Shown here piece by piece: positions 12,995 to 24,955 of a stretch of 64,000 bases of DNA (position 1 is the stretch's first letter; each line of letters starts with the position of its first letter). The translations under genes were made by a program, and so were the position numbers. This DNA is from Ailanthus altissimus (taxonomy: Eukaryota; Streptophyta; Magnoliopsida; Sapindales; Simaroubaceae), in assembly GCA_946807835.1 (NCBI GenBank), contig OX327696.1, positions 7,514,501-7,578,500 on the forward strand. Direction: 5' to 3'. Below the pieces are notes generated by a model. The model worked only from the letters and a program-made list of their open reading frames with translations, was not told the origin of the DNA and did no database searches.

Positions 12995-15414
12995 TTTCTT
13001 CTTTTTCTTTCTTTTACTCAAAATATTTTGATCTATAAGGTATTAAGGTGGTTTGTGCTGACAGCTAGAAGAAGTTTTTGGGTTTTTCTTCTGCTTCTTT
13101 GCTTGCTTGAAGGTGGGAAGCTGTAATTATGCAATTATTTTTCTAATTAATCTTCATAAATCTATCGTTTTCCCTCCCTCCAGTCTCTTTTTTTTTTTTT
13201 TCCTTCCCGAGAAAAAGCTTCACGTGTTCCCTCTTTTGCTCATGGTGCTGGTTCATGGGCTGAGTTGCGTCGAGTTCGTACATAACTTAGAACGCAGCTA
13301 TTTGGCCCCTACTCTTCTTCTAATCAAACCCCGATCCCGAGCTTATACAGTTCAAAAAATTAGATAATTTTTTTTTTCATTAGACTCCATTTTATCTTTG
13401 CACGTTGTTCTAGCCTAATAATAAAAGATTGATGTATACATTTATCTCTATTTTGAGGTACTGTACTTCCAAAATTCTGATTTTATCTTTATTATCGTTT
13501 TTATCTTCTTTTTTTTCATCACACACTTCACTCCATCCCATATTAACACATATGCTAAATTATAAATAATTCATTCTTAAAAATTAGTATCTTTGAGCCT
13601 AAATTTTAGGCTATTTTAGACCAATGAATTAAAATTTCAATATCATTGGAAATAATTATTGGGCTCATTAATAAACTAGGCTGCAATGATCATTTATTCA
13701 TGTATACAATGGGCTTGATTTTCACATTTTGTGATTTAATGATCTTTAAATTTAATCAAAAACAAAAATAAACTATTATAAATAAACATAAAATAAGATT
13801 ATAATAATTTCAACTCCATAAAAACTTATGTCAACTTCATTGGCTCACTTAAATCGTACTATTAAATAATAATTTTATAATAAAGCAATGCCTCTATGAA
13901 ATATTCATGTCTTAGGCTTTAAAAGCAATAAAGAGTCTTGGAAAGCTTGAGGTGGAACGTTTTGGAGGTTATAGTTCTTTTAAGGAGAATTTTAAAGAAT
14001 TATAAAGGCTCAGCTCTTAAAGGTGGAAGTCTATCCTCTTTTTTGTTAACTAGTCCCTTATTTATAGACGACACTGTTATACATAGTAGTAGAATTCTTA
14101 TAATATTAGGGTAAGTTGTTACTTTTTTATTCTGGCTACGTTCTATGATTGTAGGAGTCTTTTTTATTTAAGTCATTTTTTGTGATTGTAGGAGCATTTG
14201 CATTGGAATCTTCGATTTTTTGGATCTTTAGGAACAACAATTTAGGTCCTTAAGTTGTTTCAATACCTTAGTCCACGACAAGTAATAGATGAACGTCTTC
14301 TCGTCCTTTCAGAGGAAGAGGTGATCGACCTCGCGTGTAGGGCTTAATACTGAGGACTAAAGGTGTAGCTCGAGGACATCCCTTGTATAAAAAAGTTGGA
14401 GCTTTTGTTGTAGTTGGTCGGGGCCTGAGGTAAGATGTCCTGGGGAAGATTAAACCCGAGACTTCGTGGGCTATGCAGAACGTTTTCTGTTGGATTAGGC
14501 CTAGGCAAAAATCTCGAGAAGAACATGAGTCCCTCAATTTTTAATACTAACTTGTTGATACTATAAATTTTATAATTTATTCACAATTTACAATATGTTA
14601 CAAAATATTATCATATATCAAAAAGTTCATTATATAGTGAGTTTCATACACCAATAAATTATATCTTTATATATATATATATGTGTGTGTGTGTGTATCA
14701 AAATAAACAAAATGATAATCGAGTCTTGGGATTTTGTCCTAACATAAATATAAAAAAAAACACCATTTTAATTTAATTTAATTGAAAAAATTAAAATGAG
14801 AAATACCATAAAAATTAAAATCCTAACATAAATTAGAATTACATTTTCTAAATTTTATTTGTTTTTTTTAAAGCTAAATAAGAGATGTATCGTTAATTTT
14901 TTCAATAAAAAGGATACAAATATTATATCTAAAATCTGAATAATTTTATTATTAAAAAATTTCCCAAATCAAATTTTAAATTAGGTTTTAGGCGGTTCAA
15001 AAAATCCAAATTTCCGAACAAAAATCTTCTAGATTAAAACGACTCAAATCTATAAAAAAAAAAAACAACAACAAGAATTTTGTTTTAATCTCCCTCATAC
15101 AAATTTAGTCCAAAAGTATTTGATGAATTATTTTAAAATTACGTTATAGCCAACAAGGTGGCGGGCTTATGGGCTTGAAGTAGATTTGGTAATTTTCTTT
15201 CGCGGGCCCACATAGAGGGCTATAAGCTTATAACAAGATTGCATCGTGTCACTCATTTTTTTTTTAAATTTTTTGATTTAATCTCCTTTAATCTTCAAAA
15301 GCAACAGTTCCATAATCCTGGCTGTTTCCAATCTGTCGCGAAATAAAATCCAAACTCCTGATCAGGAAATGCAAAAGCACTTTTGCTACATGATTAGAGT
15401 TTACTTATACTACA
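12995..15414. other. Upstream of RHL1 and of the CDP1 pseudogene (divergent)
   Basis: Contains the RHL1 5' UTR and promoter side (about 12995-13350, pyrimidine-rich) and AT-rich sequence. A somewhat more GC-rich block lies at about 14260-14540; its reading frames match nothing I recognise and it could be an old transposon scrap. A (TA)n(TG)n microsatellite lies at 14669-14697. No gene is supported. Confidence 0.5.
14669..14697. repeat. (TA)n(TG)n microsatellite
   Basis: An uninterrupted alternating TA tract passes directly into an alternating TG tract. Confidence 0.9.
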
Positions 15415-15685
15415 ATGGCAATGAGTAATGTGGGAACGATAATTTTGTATTGGTATTGTACTTGTCTCTGTGGGACCATTAGCAATTTAGAGAGTGAAGT
15501 GAAGGCTTCTAGTTTAGGTTTTGGTCTTAAAAGAACAATTTTTAGGGTCTTAGTCTAGTCGCTTGACAAACGCGCCTGTCTTTTTCACTTTGCGATGTAA
15601 ATTGAACGTGATTGACACTCGCATTGTGAAAAACACCCACATCGCAACCAACTCCACTATTGAAATCCCCGTCTCTTATTATTAT
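15415..15685 (+). pseudogene. CDP1: CDP1 pseudogene exon 1 (plastid transit region)
   Basis: An ATG at 15415 opens a 47-codon frame containing CLCGTISN and LGFGLKR, which fits a CDP1 transit region, and ends at TAG 15556. The match continues one frame over, with RCKLNVIDTR, then TNSTIEIPVSYYY just before a GT at 15686. In CDP1 the corresponding STIEIPV-like stretch leads straight into the LIG of the next exon, found here at 24989. The one-base frame change shows a frameshift in this exon. The weak transit-region match is inference; the STIEIPV part is firm. Confidence 0.8.
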
Positions 15686-17310
15686 GTCGGGTGCTAATTC
15701 TCTATTTCATTTTTTCGTGTACGTTGTTTTATTTTAATTTAAAAAAATTTCTCTAGTATGTACGGTGAATGATACTGGTGGTTTCAAATAGTTGAAGTGT
15801 TCGTTTGATTGAACTTTTTTATTTGTCAAAAGAATTTTTTTAATGTTAAAAATTTTTATTTTATTTTTTAATAATATTTAATTACAATTAAAAAAAATTA
15901 AATTAAAAAATTTATTTTGTCTTTAGTTGCAAAAGTTTAAATTTTAAACATTTTAGAGTATAATGTTTTAAGCTATTTTTAATATTTGTGGAATGTCACA
16001 TATATCATAATAATATTTTATTATTTTTATATTGTACTATTAATAAAAGTAAACTCTATTGAATTAATATATTTTTAATATTTTTTAAAAGTCATCATAT
16101 TTTTTATTTTTCATATCTCTACAAGAATTTATCAAAAAAAATTATTGATTATTTTATTTTTTAAATAAAAAAGTATTCTTTTATTTTTAATTATTGTACC
16201 AAACACAATAATTTATATTGATTCATTGAGTACTATGTATTAATTTTACTTGATTATTGTATTTGAGAAAATATATAATAAATTTTAAGTTATATATAAA
16301 AAATTTAGATTGTTTATAATTTGAATACAAGTTTTATTAAGTGTCCTTATTAGTAATTTAATAACAAATAAATACTTTTAATAATGTATAATCAAACGAT
16401 CTAGTGTTTTAAAAAAAATTAATTAACAACTAAATGATTAATGATTTTTTTTTTTAAAAAACTCTAATTCTAAAAGTACTACTTTTAAAAACTCGATTTG
16501 AAAAGCTCAACCAAACGAGCTCGAAAATGATTTTATATAAATTCTGTAGTGTCATCTTGAAGTGCATTTTGAGATTGACAATGTATTTGAATTTGCTTTT
16601 TGCATAAGTACTTTATTGGTGTTTTCTTTCCTTTAAAACCTCTTTTTAAATTACAAAAAAATTAAAAAAATATTGTGGAGAAGCACTTTGAAAGTGCTTT
16701 GGATAAGTGCTTGAACAAAAAGCAACTTTACTTAAAAGTGCTTCTTGCAAAACTCTATCAAGTACAACAAGATTAGCATGGCTTGATCGGAATAGTTTAG
16801 TTAGGCACAAAATGTGTTAGCTATCCTTTTCACATATTCATTTTGTTATAGTGATTGTAAATGAATTATTAGTAAGAGGAAATTGTACAATGAACTAGAG
16901 GGGCATAGAGTAATGTCGGTCTTTCTTTGACTTTGTTTTTGCAACTGCCTTATTGGTTTGTAGTGTGTGCGATAGTATTTCTGATGTTGTCAAAAACGAT
17001 TCCAAATAGTCAAAAGCTTTTTTTTTTTCCGAGCAATTTGGTATTGTTTGATAAAATAGATAAGTTTGTTTTAAGATGAAAAGCATACTTGAATGCCTTC
17101 TAAAAAAGCAATGATTTAGTACTTCTTTAGAAGGTGCATTTTAGATTAAAAAAAATCTCTTATAACTCTTTAAGAAAATTACTTGAATGGTGCTTTTTCA
17201 GAGGAATTGTGTTTTTACAGAAAGCAAATTTGTTATTAATACAAAAAAGATTTTCAATGACTTATGCACCTTGTGCAAAGATTATAAGTTCTTTTTGGCA
17301 GTTTCACAAA
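15686..17310. other. CDP1 intron 1, left part
   Basis: AT-rich intron sequence with many A and T runs. No coding match and no ordered repeats were recognised. It ends at the ATCAC target site of the Copia insertion. Confidence 0.5.
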
Positions 17311-17315
17311 ATCAC

Positions 17316-17924
17316 TGTTAAAGCGAAAGTACACAAATAAATAATATTACCCAAGTAAATAGTAAAAAATAAGTAATTAAAGGAATTAAAGAGAGAAATG
17401 GTACAAGAAGAACACATAAAAATTTATATAGTTCGACAACTTGCCTACATCCACGACGGATAAAGATTACTCACTCTTATTATTGAATCACAAGGCACTC
17501 ACAAAGTATGTCTTTTACAAAAAAGACTCATAAAGAAAAATTCTCTTTTACAATTTAGGGATTTTCTCTCATTAAAAATCACAAAGAAGGTTTAATCACT
17601 AAGATTACTTAGGTCATCACAAAGATATGTTTACAAGCCAATAGAGAGCCTTTATATAGGCTCTAGGATGTCCTAAGTTTACTCTAAACGTGTGAGAGTC
17701 GTATTAGGGAGTCTTAAAATAAGTGAGAGACGAAATAGATAAGTATCAAAATTAGAAACTGTTCCCGCGCTCAGTGCCCATCGCCGTGGCGCTTGTGCGC
17801 CCGTCTGAGCCCCGCGCCTTCATCTTTCGTCTCATTTCACGTCTATCTTTGATCCTCATGTACCCTACGTACTTAGCTTGCTCTCCAAATCATATCCCGA
17901 TGATTTTTAATCAATATTCTCACA
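17316..17924 (-). repeat. Copia 3' LTR
   Basis: 609 bp from tgttaaagcg to ttctcaca, colinear with 24335-24955. ATCAC lies immediately outside at 17311-17315. Confidence 0.93.
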
Positions 17925-17939
17925 AATCTCCTCCTTGAT
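17925..17939 (-). promoter_or_regulatory. Copia polypurine tract
   Basis: On the - strand, aaggaggagatt abuts the 3' LTR. This is the usual plant Copia plus-strand primer. Confidence 0.85.
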
Positions 17940-18290
17940 TCAAAATCATCCACAAAGTAACTCGATATCTCATCTCGGCATCTTCGATTACCCTCACAAA
18001 GTAGTGACTTCGGTTAGGTCCTTACATAGAATGAACTTAACCAAGGGTGTTAGCAGGGTTTTTAGATGACGCTATCTTTATACGACTAACTTCACTATTT
18101 TGGATAATCTCTCGAATATAATAGAGCTGGACATCAATGTGTTTTGACCTCTTGTAGAATATTTAATGCATGCTTAGGTGTATGGCACTCTGGCTGTCAT
18201 AATATACACTGGTGTTCACATCTTCATTAGCCAATACCTCTGCGCATATGCCTTTCAACCATACGGTACTTTATTCATTTGTAATTTCTC

Positions 18291-19010
18291 CTATTCGGAT
18301 GTCGGTGACTGTGCTGTTGAAAGTCTGAAATGCATGGCCAAATGAGTAAAGACAGCCTTTGCGTTGGACATACTAAATTTCTCTAGAATTTTGAGTATAT
18401 ATCGCTGTTGGAATAAGAATATAACATCTCTTCTTTCCCTTACAATATCCATACCCAATATTTTTTTTACTGCTCCTAAATCCTTCATTTCAAACTCGCT
18501 ACTCAATTGCTTTTTGAGCTTCTGTATTTCTTCTATATTTTTACATGTGATCAACATATCATCAACGTATAGAAACAAATATATCATCCGACAACTTATA
18601 TTCTTGAAGTACATGCATCTGTCATAATTGCTCCTACTAAAGTCACAAGCCATCATAAACTCATCAAATCTACTTTACCACTGTCTAGGTGATTGCTTTA
18701 ACCCGTATAATGACTTCTTTAGAAAATAAGCATGATCTTCTTTCCCGGGCTCTTTGAACCCTTACGGCTGTGTCATGTATATTGTTTCTTCGAGCTCTCC
18801 ATGCAGAAAAGCTGTCTTTACATCCATCTGCTCTACATGTAAATTAAGGTTTGCACACATTACTAACAAAATCCTCATAGATGTGTGCTTGACGACTGGA
18901 GAGAATATCTCATGAAAATCAACTCCCTCTTTTTGAGTAAAATGTTGTGCAACTAACCTAGCATTGAATCTCGTCGGCTTCTCCGATATCCTCTTCTTCA
19001 CCTTATACAC
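18291..19010 (-). pseudogene. Copia reverse transcriptase fragments
   Basis: Two frames carry the Copia RT domain. The upstream piece (19010-18762) has ARLVAQ, then VDFHEIFSPV and MDVKTAFLHGEL. The downstream piece (18656-18291) has the catalytic FLYVDDMLI and MKDLG. The YVDD active site is intact, but a frame change between the pieces and stops around them disable the polyprotein. Confidence 0.93.
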
Positions 19011-19497
19011 ACACTTGCACCCAACTAGTTTCTTTTAGGTTTCTCCACCAACCTCTAGGTATTGTTCTTCTTAAGAGAACGAATCTCTTCTTCCATGGCC
19101 TGCTGTCATTCCTTATTATTTTTACTCTTCATAGCCTCACTATATGTTCTAGGCTCATCATACTCAAGAGTGTAAGCAGAATTAAAAGTATGAGCAACTA
19201 AATCTGCTTGTGCATACCTGATTAGTGGGTTTATCCTCAGTATCCCCTCATTCACTTTATACACCTACTTGTACCCAACTAGTTTCTTTTGAGGTCTCTT
19301 CACCAACCTCTAGGTATTGTTCATCTTAAGAGAACTAATCTCTTCTTCCATGGCCTGCTGTCATTCCTTTTTGTTTTCACTTTTCATAGCCTTACCATAT
19401 GTTCTAAGCTCATTATACTCAAGAGTGTAAGTAAAATTAAAAGTATGAGCAACTAAATCTGCTTGTGCATACCTGATTGGTGGGTTTATCGTTCTCC
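18990..19497. repeat. 254-bp tandem duplication inside Copia pol
   Basis: Two copies, offset by 254 bp (for example ccaactagtt at 19021 and 19275), share long stretches such as cttcttccatggcctgctgt and gtatgagcaactaaatctgc. This is absent from normal Copia pol and lies between integrase and RT. Confidence 0.85.
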
Positions 19498-19726
19498 TTA
19501 GCCTGTCTCTAGCTAACTGGTACTCTTCAAGTTCCATCTCAGTAGTTCTAGTCTTTCTTTGGGTGGATTTGAAGGAACTCGCTGGTGTTTTTGGTTCTTC
19601 TTCAAGAATCTCATTGTTGAAGTATTAATTTGAAGGCATATCAGATCTACTCTCAAGCTCCACTTCAACTTCTATTGACTCGAGTGTTGAGTCTTTTTTG
19701 GGGACAGGTTCTTCTTTCTCATCTTC

Positions 19727-20610
19727 TTAGGAGGTTTTCAGCATGGTTGTCTCATTTAACGTCACATCATAGCATATGATACTCTTTGGTGGTGTCAAGT
19801 CTTTACACCACACCTTGTATCCTTTTACTTTTTTGGGACATCTTATGAATACCCTTTTGATGGCTCTGGGTTTCAACTTTCCCTCTTTTACATGTACAAA
19901 GGTAAGGCAACCAAATATTCTGAGGTGGTCGTACTTAAGAGGATAGTCAAACCATTTTTCTTCTGGCATCTTGAAGTCAATTGCTGAGGAAGAATTTCTA
20001 TTAATCAAATAAGCTGCAGTCATTATAGCTTTTCTCTAAAATACTGTAGACATTTTTGCATTGGTAAGCATGCATCTAACCTTTTCAAGTAGAGTTTTAT
20101 TTATCCTCTTAGCTATCTCATTCTGTTGTGGTGTTGATTTTACCATTCTATGCCTTATAATCCCATGCTTGGCATAAAACCCATCAAACTCACTATTACA
20201 AAACTCGAGGCCATTATCAGTTTTCAACCTCTTCACCCTTTTGCTAGTCTGATTCTCAACAAGAGCCTTTCAACTTTTGAATATATCAAATGCTTGATCC
20301 TTACTCTTTAATACATAAACCCACAAATTCCTTGAATAGTCATCATTCAAGCTGAGAAAATACCTGGCACTACTACAAGTAGCTGTCTGAGTTGGTCCCC
20401 AAAGATCCGAGTGTATGTAGTCAAGAGTCCCCTTAGTCTTGTACTCATCGGTAGTAAATCTCACCCTATGTGCTTTCTCAAGCACATAATGCTCACAAAA
20501 CTCTAAAGGCTAGAACTTATCTTCACCAAACGCCTTTTGACTAAATAACTCCTTTAGGTTTCTCTTGCCTAAGTGTGCTAATCTAAGATGTCATAACTTG
20601 ATTTGCATAC
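19727..20610 (-). pseudogene. Copia pre-integrase and integrase fragments
   Basis: On the - strand a pre-integrase stretch with LRLAHLGKRNLKEL (about 20600-20540) leads into DYIHSDLWGP, then KTDNGLEF, then the QQNEIAKRINKTLLEK region, and finally RIFGCLTFVHV. The first two catalytic aspartates are present. The position of the catalytic glutamate (usually AERMN) reads AKRIN, Glu to Lys. Stops and shifts separate the three open pieces. Confidence 0.92.
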
Positions 20611-20941
20611 TCTCATCATCTACAGAGAATAATATAGAACCATTCATAACTTCACTCTTAATCACATAAACGCCTTTGTGTTTTTCTTCTCTCATTACCA
20701 CCATGGAACCTTTCAACACTCTCAAAATTCCTCTGTTGATCCTGATGGAACACCTATTCTAGTCTAAAGTCCCTAGTGAGATTAAATTCCTCTTAAGGTT
20801 AGGAACATACCTAATATCTATTAACTCTCTCATTCGTCCATTATGCAGCCTAAGTTTAACACTACTAATTTCCATAATCTAACATGCAACGTCATTACCC
20901 ATTAACACCTTACCACTACTAATGGGCTAAAAATTTATAAA

Positions 20942-21755
20942 TCAAGACTTGTGTAGGCACATGTAAAAAGTACAACCAGAATCAAGAACCCGTTGTTTAG
21001 TATTCTTACCATCAGTAGCGACGAGTGTCTCTGTGTTGTTATACCTGTCATAATAGGCTAGCGCAACATCCGCTTTCTTCTTGTCTTGTATTTTCTTCTC
21101 TGGATAATCTTTTATGAAGTGCTCTTCTTTTTTGCAGTAATAGCACTTCCTAGGAGTCTTGGACTTTGACCTTAAGCTCTTTTTTCTTTCATCTCTATAT
21201 GAGGGTCTTTCTCTTACAGATAGACTTTCTACATTGCCCTCGATCTGCTTCCCTGATAACTTTGAGTTTAATAATGATTTCACATCGCTCATCGTTAAAC
21301 TCTCTCTGCCATAGAGTAGCATATTAACAAAGCTCTCATAACTCTTGGGGAGTGAACTCAGCAGGATAATTGCTCTATCTTCATCTTCTATCTTGATGTT
21401 AATAGATTTTAGATCAAGAATGATCTTATTGAAGGTGTCTATATGATCTTTCATCGGCGTCCCCTCTAATAATGACAACTGATATAGTTTCTTCTTTATA
21501 TGTAATCTGTTGGCTAACGATTTTCGTATATAAAACGAGTCAAGTTTTTTCCAAAGATCAATCGTTGTCGTCTCACCTGCTACTTCCCTCAGTACTTCAT
21601 CACTAAATGATAGAATGATTGTGCTATGAGCTATTTCTTGAATGTCTCTTCTTTCTGCTTCAGTTTTACATGACTTTGGTGTCTTTTCTTCTTCACTAGA
21701 TGGAGTTGCATCTCCTCTAATGCTGAGCCTAGTCTTTGGCTCACCAACAACGTCT
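20942..21755 (-). pseudogene. Copia gag and protease fragment
   Basis: On the - strand a gag core (LWKKLDSFYI, LHIKKKLYQL, FVNMLLYGRE) is followed by a zinc knuckle CYYCKKEEHFIKDY, whose fourth Cys is replaced by Tyr. The protease site LDSGCTFYM follows. The frame stays open leftward into the adjacent solo LTR (to 21820), so its apparent first residues are LTR-encoded, not gag. Confidence 0.9.
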
Positions 21756-24225
21756 TGTTGGGATTTGTGCTTACGTGCCATCCCATAATGTATAAATATA
21801 TAGTGATTGTATTTATACAATTATTATTTCTAATAAAATCGTTAATATTATTTTATTAAATGGTAAGATGCTTGTAACGTTTTAGAAATTGTATGATCTG
21901 AAGGAGTTCGGATTTGGTCTAAAAGAGTTTAGACCAGGGCTAAGAGTTAGCAACGCTAATAGTTATAAACACTAAGAGTTAGTGGTACTAAGAGTTAGCA
22001 AAATCTAATGAGTTAGAGCCTTGTCTGAAATGGGACAATGACCTGAGAATATATTAGTAATGATATAGCTGCAATGAGTTGCAGATGGTGCTAAGAAATG
22101 TCATTATGCAAGTATGTTCTCAAACATAATGTTCCTAATCTAATTTCATCGATGCGGGTCTATCGGTGAAACCTATTAATATAGATTAGTGTATGTCTAT
22201 ATCTGGATGGTCCAGATGGTTAGTCTTAGCAAACCATGAGCTTAGTAGGAAGCTCGTATAGAGATACAGGTATTCAGTAAGGACTGGATATTGAACAGAC
22301 TCACGAAGACATCCAATAGACATCTCATAAAGCCGTCAATGGAAGGTCTTCCGAGTTTAGTAGTATTTGTGGTCCTTTGACCTGAGCGCCACGGTGGGCT
22401 TGTGAGTGATCCACCATGCTTTGGTTCCACACATGTCAGAAACCTTTTATGGTCTGACCGCTGGGTGTCGCTGGGTATGGTCCGATGCTCATGGAGTTCG
22501 GTGTGCGTAGATATGGGATCCATCAGCTCATATGAGTTGGTTGTATATCCTAATGCTCTGAGATTGTATTTCAGAAAGTCTTGTGGCCGTAAGCATAAAC
22601 CTCGAAAAAGATATTCTGGAGGAATAAACAATATCACAAAAGTGTTTGTGGATATTATTTTATGAAATATAAATCTGGAGATAAGTTCGTGGTTGAGCAA
22701 ATAGAGATTTGACGGTGATGATCTATATCTCTACTCTTCAAGGATATAAATGATGGAAGGATTATACGAATATGTAATAACCTCAACTTGTATGGTCTAA
22801 CATGCAAATTTGTAATATCCGTAACGTGTGTGTGGGACATTGTTCACGGACGTATGGAGGAGCTCTATATGACAAATTAGGTGTGGACCTAGAGAGTCTC
22901 ACAATATGAAGTATACTCGTTGTGCACTGGGGTAGCAGATTGGATTGAATAGTTCGATCCAATAAATTTCAGCAAAAGAGAACGATTGTTTAGGGATCCC
23001 TCGGATTATACATTTGTCAAGACTTAATTGTTAAGTACATCACTTAATTAATTAACAAGGGTTGTTAATTAATAGAATATTGACAAATGACAAAATTTGT
23101 TCCATGATTTGATTTTACCTTTTTACCATTTAACCATGGTAGTAAAAATTAGTAAGGTAAAAGTAATTATTCAAAATTGTTTTGAATAATTAAATCATAT
23201 ATTATTAGATAATATTATAATATATATAGATCATGGCATTGTATTTTAATACAATGAGTGGCCTAGATGTTGGCCATTTAATTACCCATTATAATTAAAG
23301 TAATTATAATTGTTAGGTAAAGATTAATTTTGGTGGCCATTATTCTAGTGCTTGGTTTAATTAATTCTAAATGGGAGACCAACAATAAAATTGGTGGAGC
23401 ACTTCATTTTGTTTATTTTGTTTAATCAAAGTGTTGAATAAACAAAATGAATTTTGGCAAAACAATTGAATTCATTCATTCATTCAATTTTGGGAGAAGA
23501 ATTTGGCAATGGCAAGGAAGAGAGGTAAGAGAGAGTTCTTTGAGTTTTATTCTTTCAAGTGTTGAAAAATAAACAAACTTCTCTTCATCTCCTTCTTTAA
23601 TGGATGGCCAAAATGAATGATATGTAAATGGAGATAAAGATAATTATTTTGCAAAGAGTTGTTCAAAATAATTATCATGTAGAAATTGTTTCTAAGATTA
23701 ATATACAAGAGTTGTATGTTAAAGATTTTTAATTAATACAAGAGTTGTATAGAAAATATTTACCATCTCCATTTAAGAAACAAAAATTGTATTCAAAAGA
23801 GTTTGAATACAAGTGCTGAAAATTTTAAACACTAAGCTACCATTCTAGCTCCTTAATCCCACTAAAAGTTATGGACTAGAATTGTTCAACATATACTTCA
23901 AGGTGAGCTCTTCACATGGATTATTGAAGAACTTGAAGAATTTGTAAAGCTACCTTCATTAGGTGAGTATTTTACATTATGTGTTATAATACAATATTGT
24001 TCATCATATTTATATTTGTATAATTGTTATACTTGTTCATATATATGATATATGTTGTTCATCATGTTCATAATTGTATAATTGTTATACTTATGCATAT
24101 ATGTGATATATGTTGAATTTGTTAAAATGGGTGTATTTTGTAACATGCTTCCGCTGCGCATATAGTAATTTTTGAAATTACGCACACACTCGTATAATCA
24201 CACACTCTATGATAAACACCCAACA
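21756..24225 (+). mobile_element. Solo LTR #1 (2.47 kb) inside Copia gag
   Basis: Runs from TGTTGGGATTTG to ACACCCAACA, with inverted heptamer ends TGTTGGG/CCCAACA. It is flanked by the perfect 5-bp duplication CGTCT at 21751-21755 and 24226-24230. No polymerase genes, PBS or purine tract are inside. It is colinear with 55130-57456 and with the reverse complement of 43448-45648. Small open frames within it (for example 22242-22700) are not credible genes. A solo LTR left by LTR-LTR recombination is the simplest reading. Confidence 0.92.
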
Positions 24226-24230
24226 CGTCT

Positions 24231-24296
24231 TTACCTTCATCTTCCACAGATTGAAGTCGTTCGTACCGTTGAATTTCTCTACCTCATACTTGGGTG
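24231..24296 (-). pseudogene. Copia gag N-terminus, cut off by solo LTR #1
   Basis: On the - strand: KYEVEKFNGTNDFNLWKMKV, the typical Tnt1-like gag opening. It continues across the CGTCT site into the gag body at 21750 once the solo LTR is removed. Confidence 0.88.
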
Positions 24297-24320
24297 TGGC
24301 TATATTTTTTTAGAACCAAA

Positions 24321-24331
24321 CTCTGATACCA
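24321..24331 (-). promoter_or_regulatory. Copia primer-binding site
   Basis: The - strand reads TGGTATCAGAG, three bases inside the 5' LTR. It matches the 3' end complement of initiator tRNA-Met, as in most plant Copia elements. Confidence 0.93.
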
Positions 24332-24334
24332 GTT

Positions 24335-24955
24335 TGTTAAAATGGAAGCACACAAACAAACAATATTACCGAAGCAAATAGTGCAGAACAAACAATTAAA
24401 GAAATTAAAGAGAAAAATGGTAGAAGAAGAACACATAGAAATTTATATGGTTCAGCAACTTGCCTACATCCACGGCAGATTAAGATCACTCATTCTTATT
24501 ATTGAATCATAATGCATGCACAAAGTATGCCTTTTACAAGAAAGATTCACAAAGAAAAATTCTCTCTTGCAATTTAGGAATTTTTTCTCACTAAGAACCA
24601 CAAAGAAGGTTTAATCATTAAGATTAATTTAGTTATTACAAAGATATATTTACAAGCCAATAGAGAGCCTTTATATAGGCTTTAGGACGTCCTAGATTTA
24701 CCCTAAATGTGTGAGAGTCGTATTAGGGAGTCCTGAAGTAAGTGAAAGACGAAATAGATAAGTATCAAAACGAGAAACTATTTCCTTGCCCAGCTCCGCA
24801 GCTCTTAGCACCCATTGCCGTGGCACTGATGCCTCCGTCTGGGCGCGCCTTTGTCTTTCATCTCCTTTCACATCCGTCTTTGATCCTCGCGAACCCTACG
24901 CACTTGGCTTGCTCTCCAAATCATATCCCAATGATTTTTAATCAATATTCTCACA
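24335..24955 (-). repeat. Copia 5' LTR
   Basis: 621 bp from tgttaaaatgg to ttctcaca, colinear with 17316-17924. The outer flank ATCAC at 24956-24960 repeats 17311-17315. Confidence 0.93.

Larger units (their letters stand above)
17316..24955 (-). mobile_element. Ty1-copia LTR retrotransposon, with a nested solo LTR
   Basis: Both ends are supported: direct 5-bp duplications ATCAC at 17311-17315 and 24956-24960, LTRs of 609 and 621 bp starting TG and ending CA, a primer-binding site next to the 5' LTR and a purine tract next to the 3' LTR. On the - strand the order is gag, protease, integrase, RT/RNase H, the Ty1-copia order. Taking out the nested solo LTR and its duplicated site (2475 bp) leaves about 5.2 kb, normal for plant Copia. 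Coding frames are broken by stops and shifts and the two LTRs differ at many bases, so the element is old and inactive. It sits in intron 1 of the CDP1 pseudogene, opposite to it in direction. Confidence 0.95.

Noticed and set aside
12995..13021. Lys-rich N-terminal extension of RHL1
   Set aside because: The frame is open but begins with TTG, not ATG. The ATG at 12994 gives the expected MVKASSS start.
14268..14537. Overlapping frames on the - strand in a GC-richer patch
   Set aside because: No recognised domain. Possible transposon scrap but no ends, PBS or duplication found.
22242..22700. Open frames of 87-152 codons in solo LTR #1, with counterparts at 55620-55919 and 63284-63499
   Set aside because: They recur only because the LTR copies are related, appear on both strands and lack any known domain. 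LTR sequence rather than genes.
21756..24225. DNA transposon with TGTTGGG inverted ends
   Set aside because: Target duplication is 5 bp in three copies and termini are TG...CA, which fits LTRs; no transposase or longer inverted repeats.
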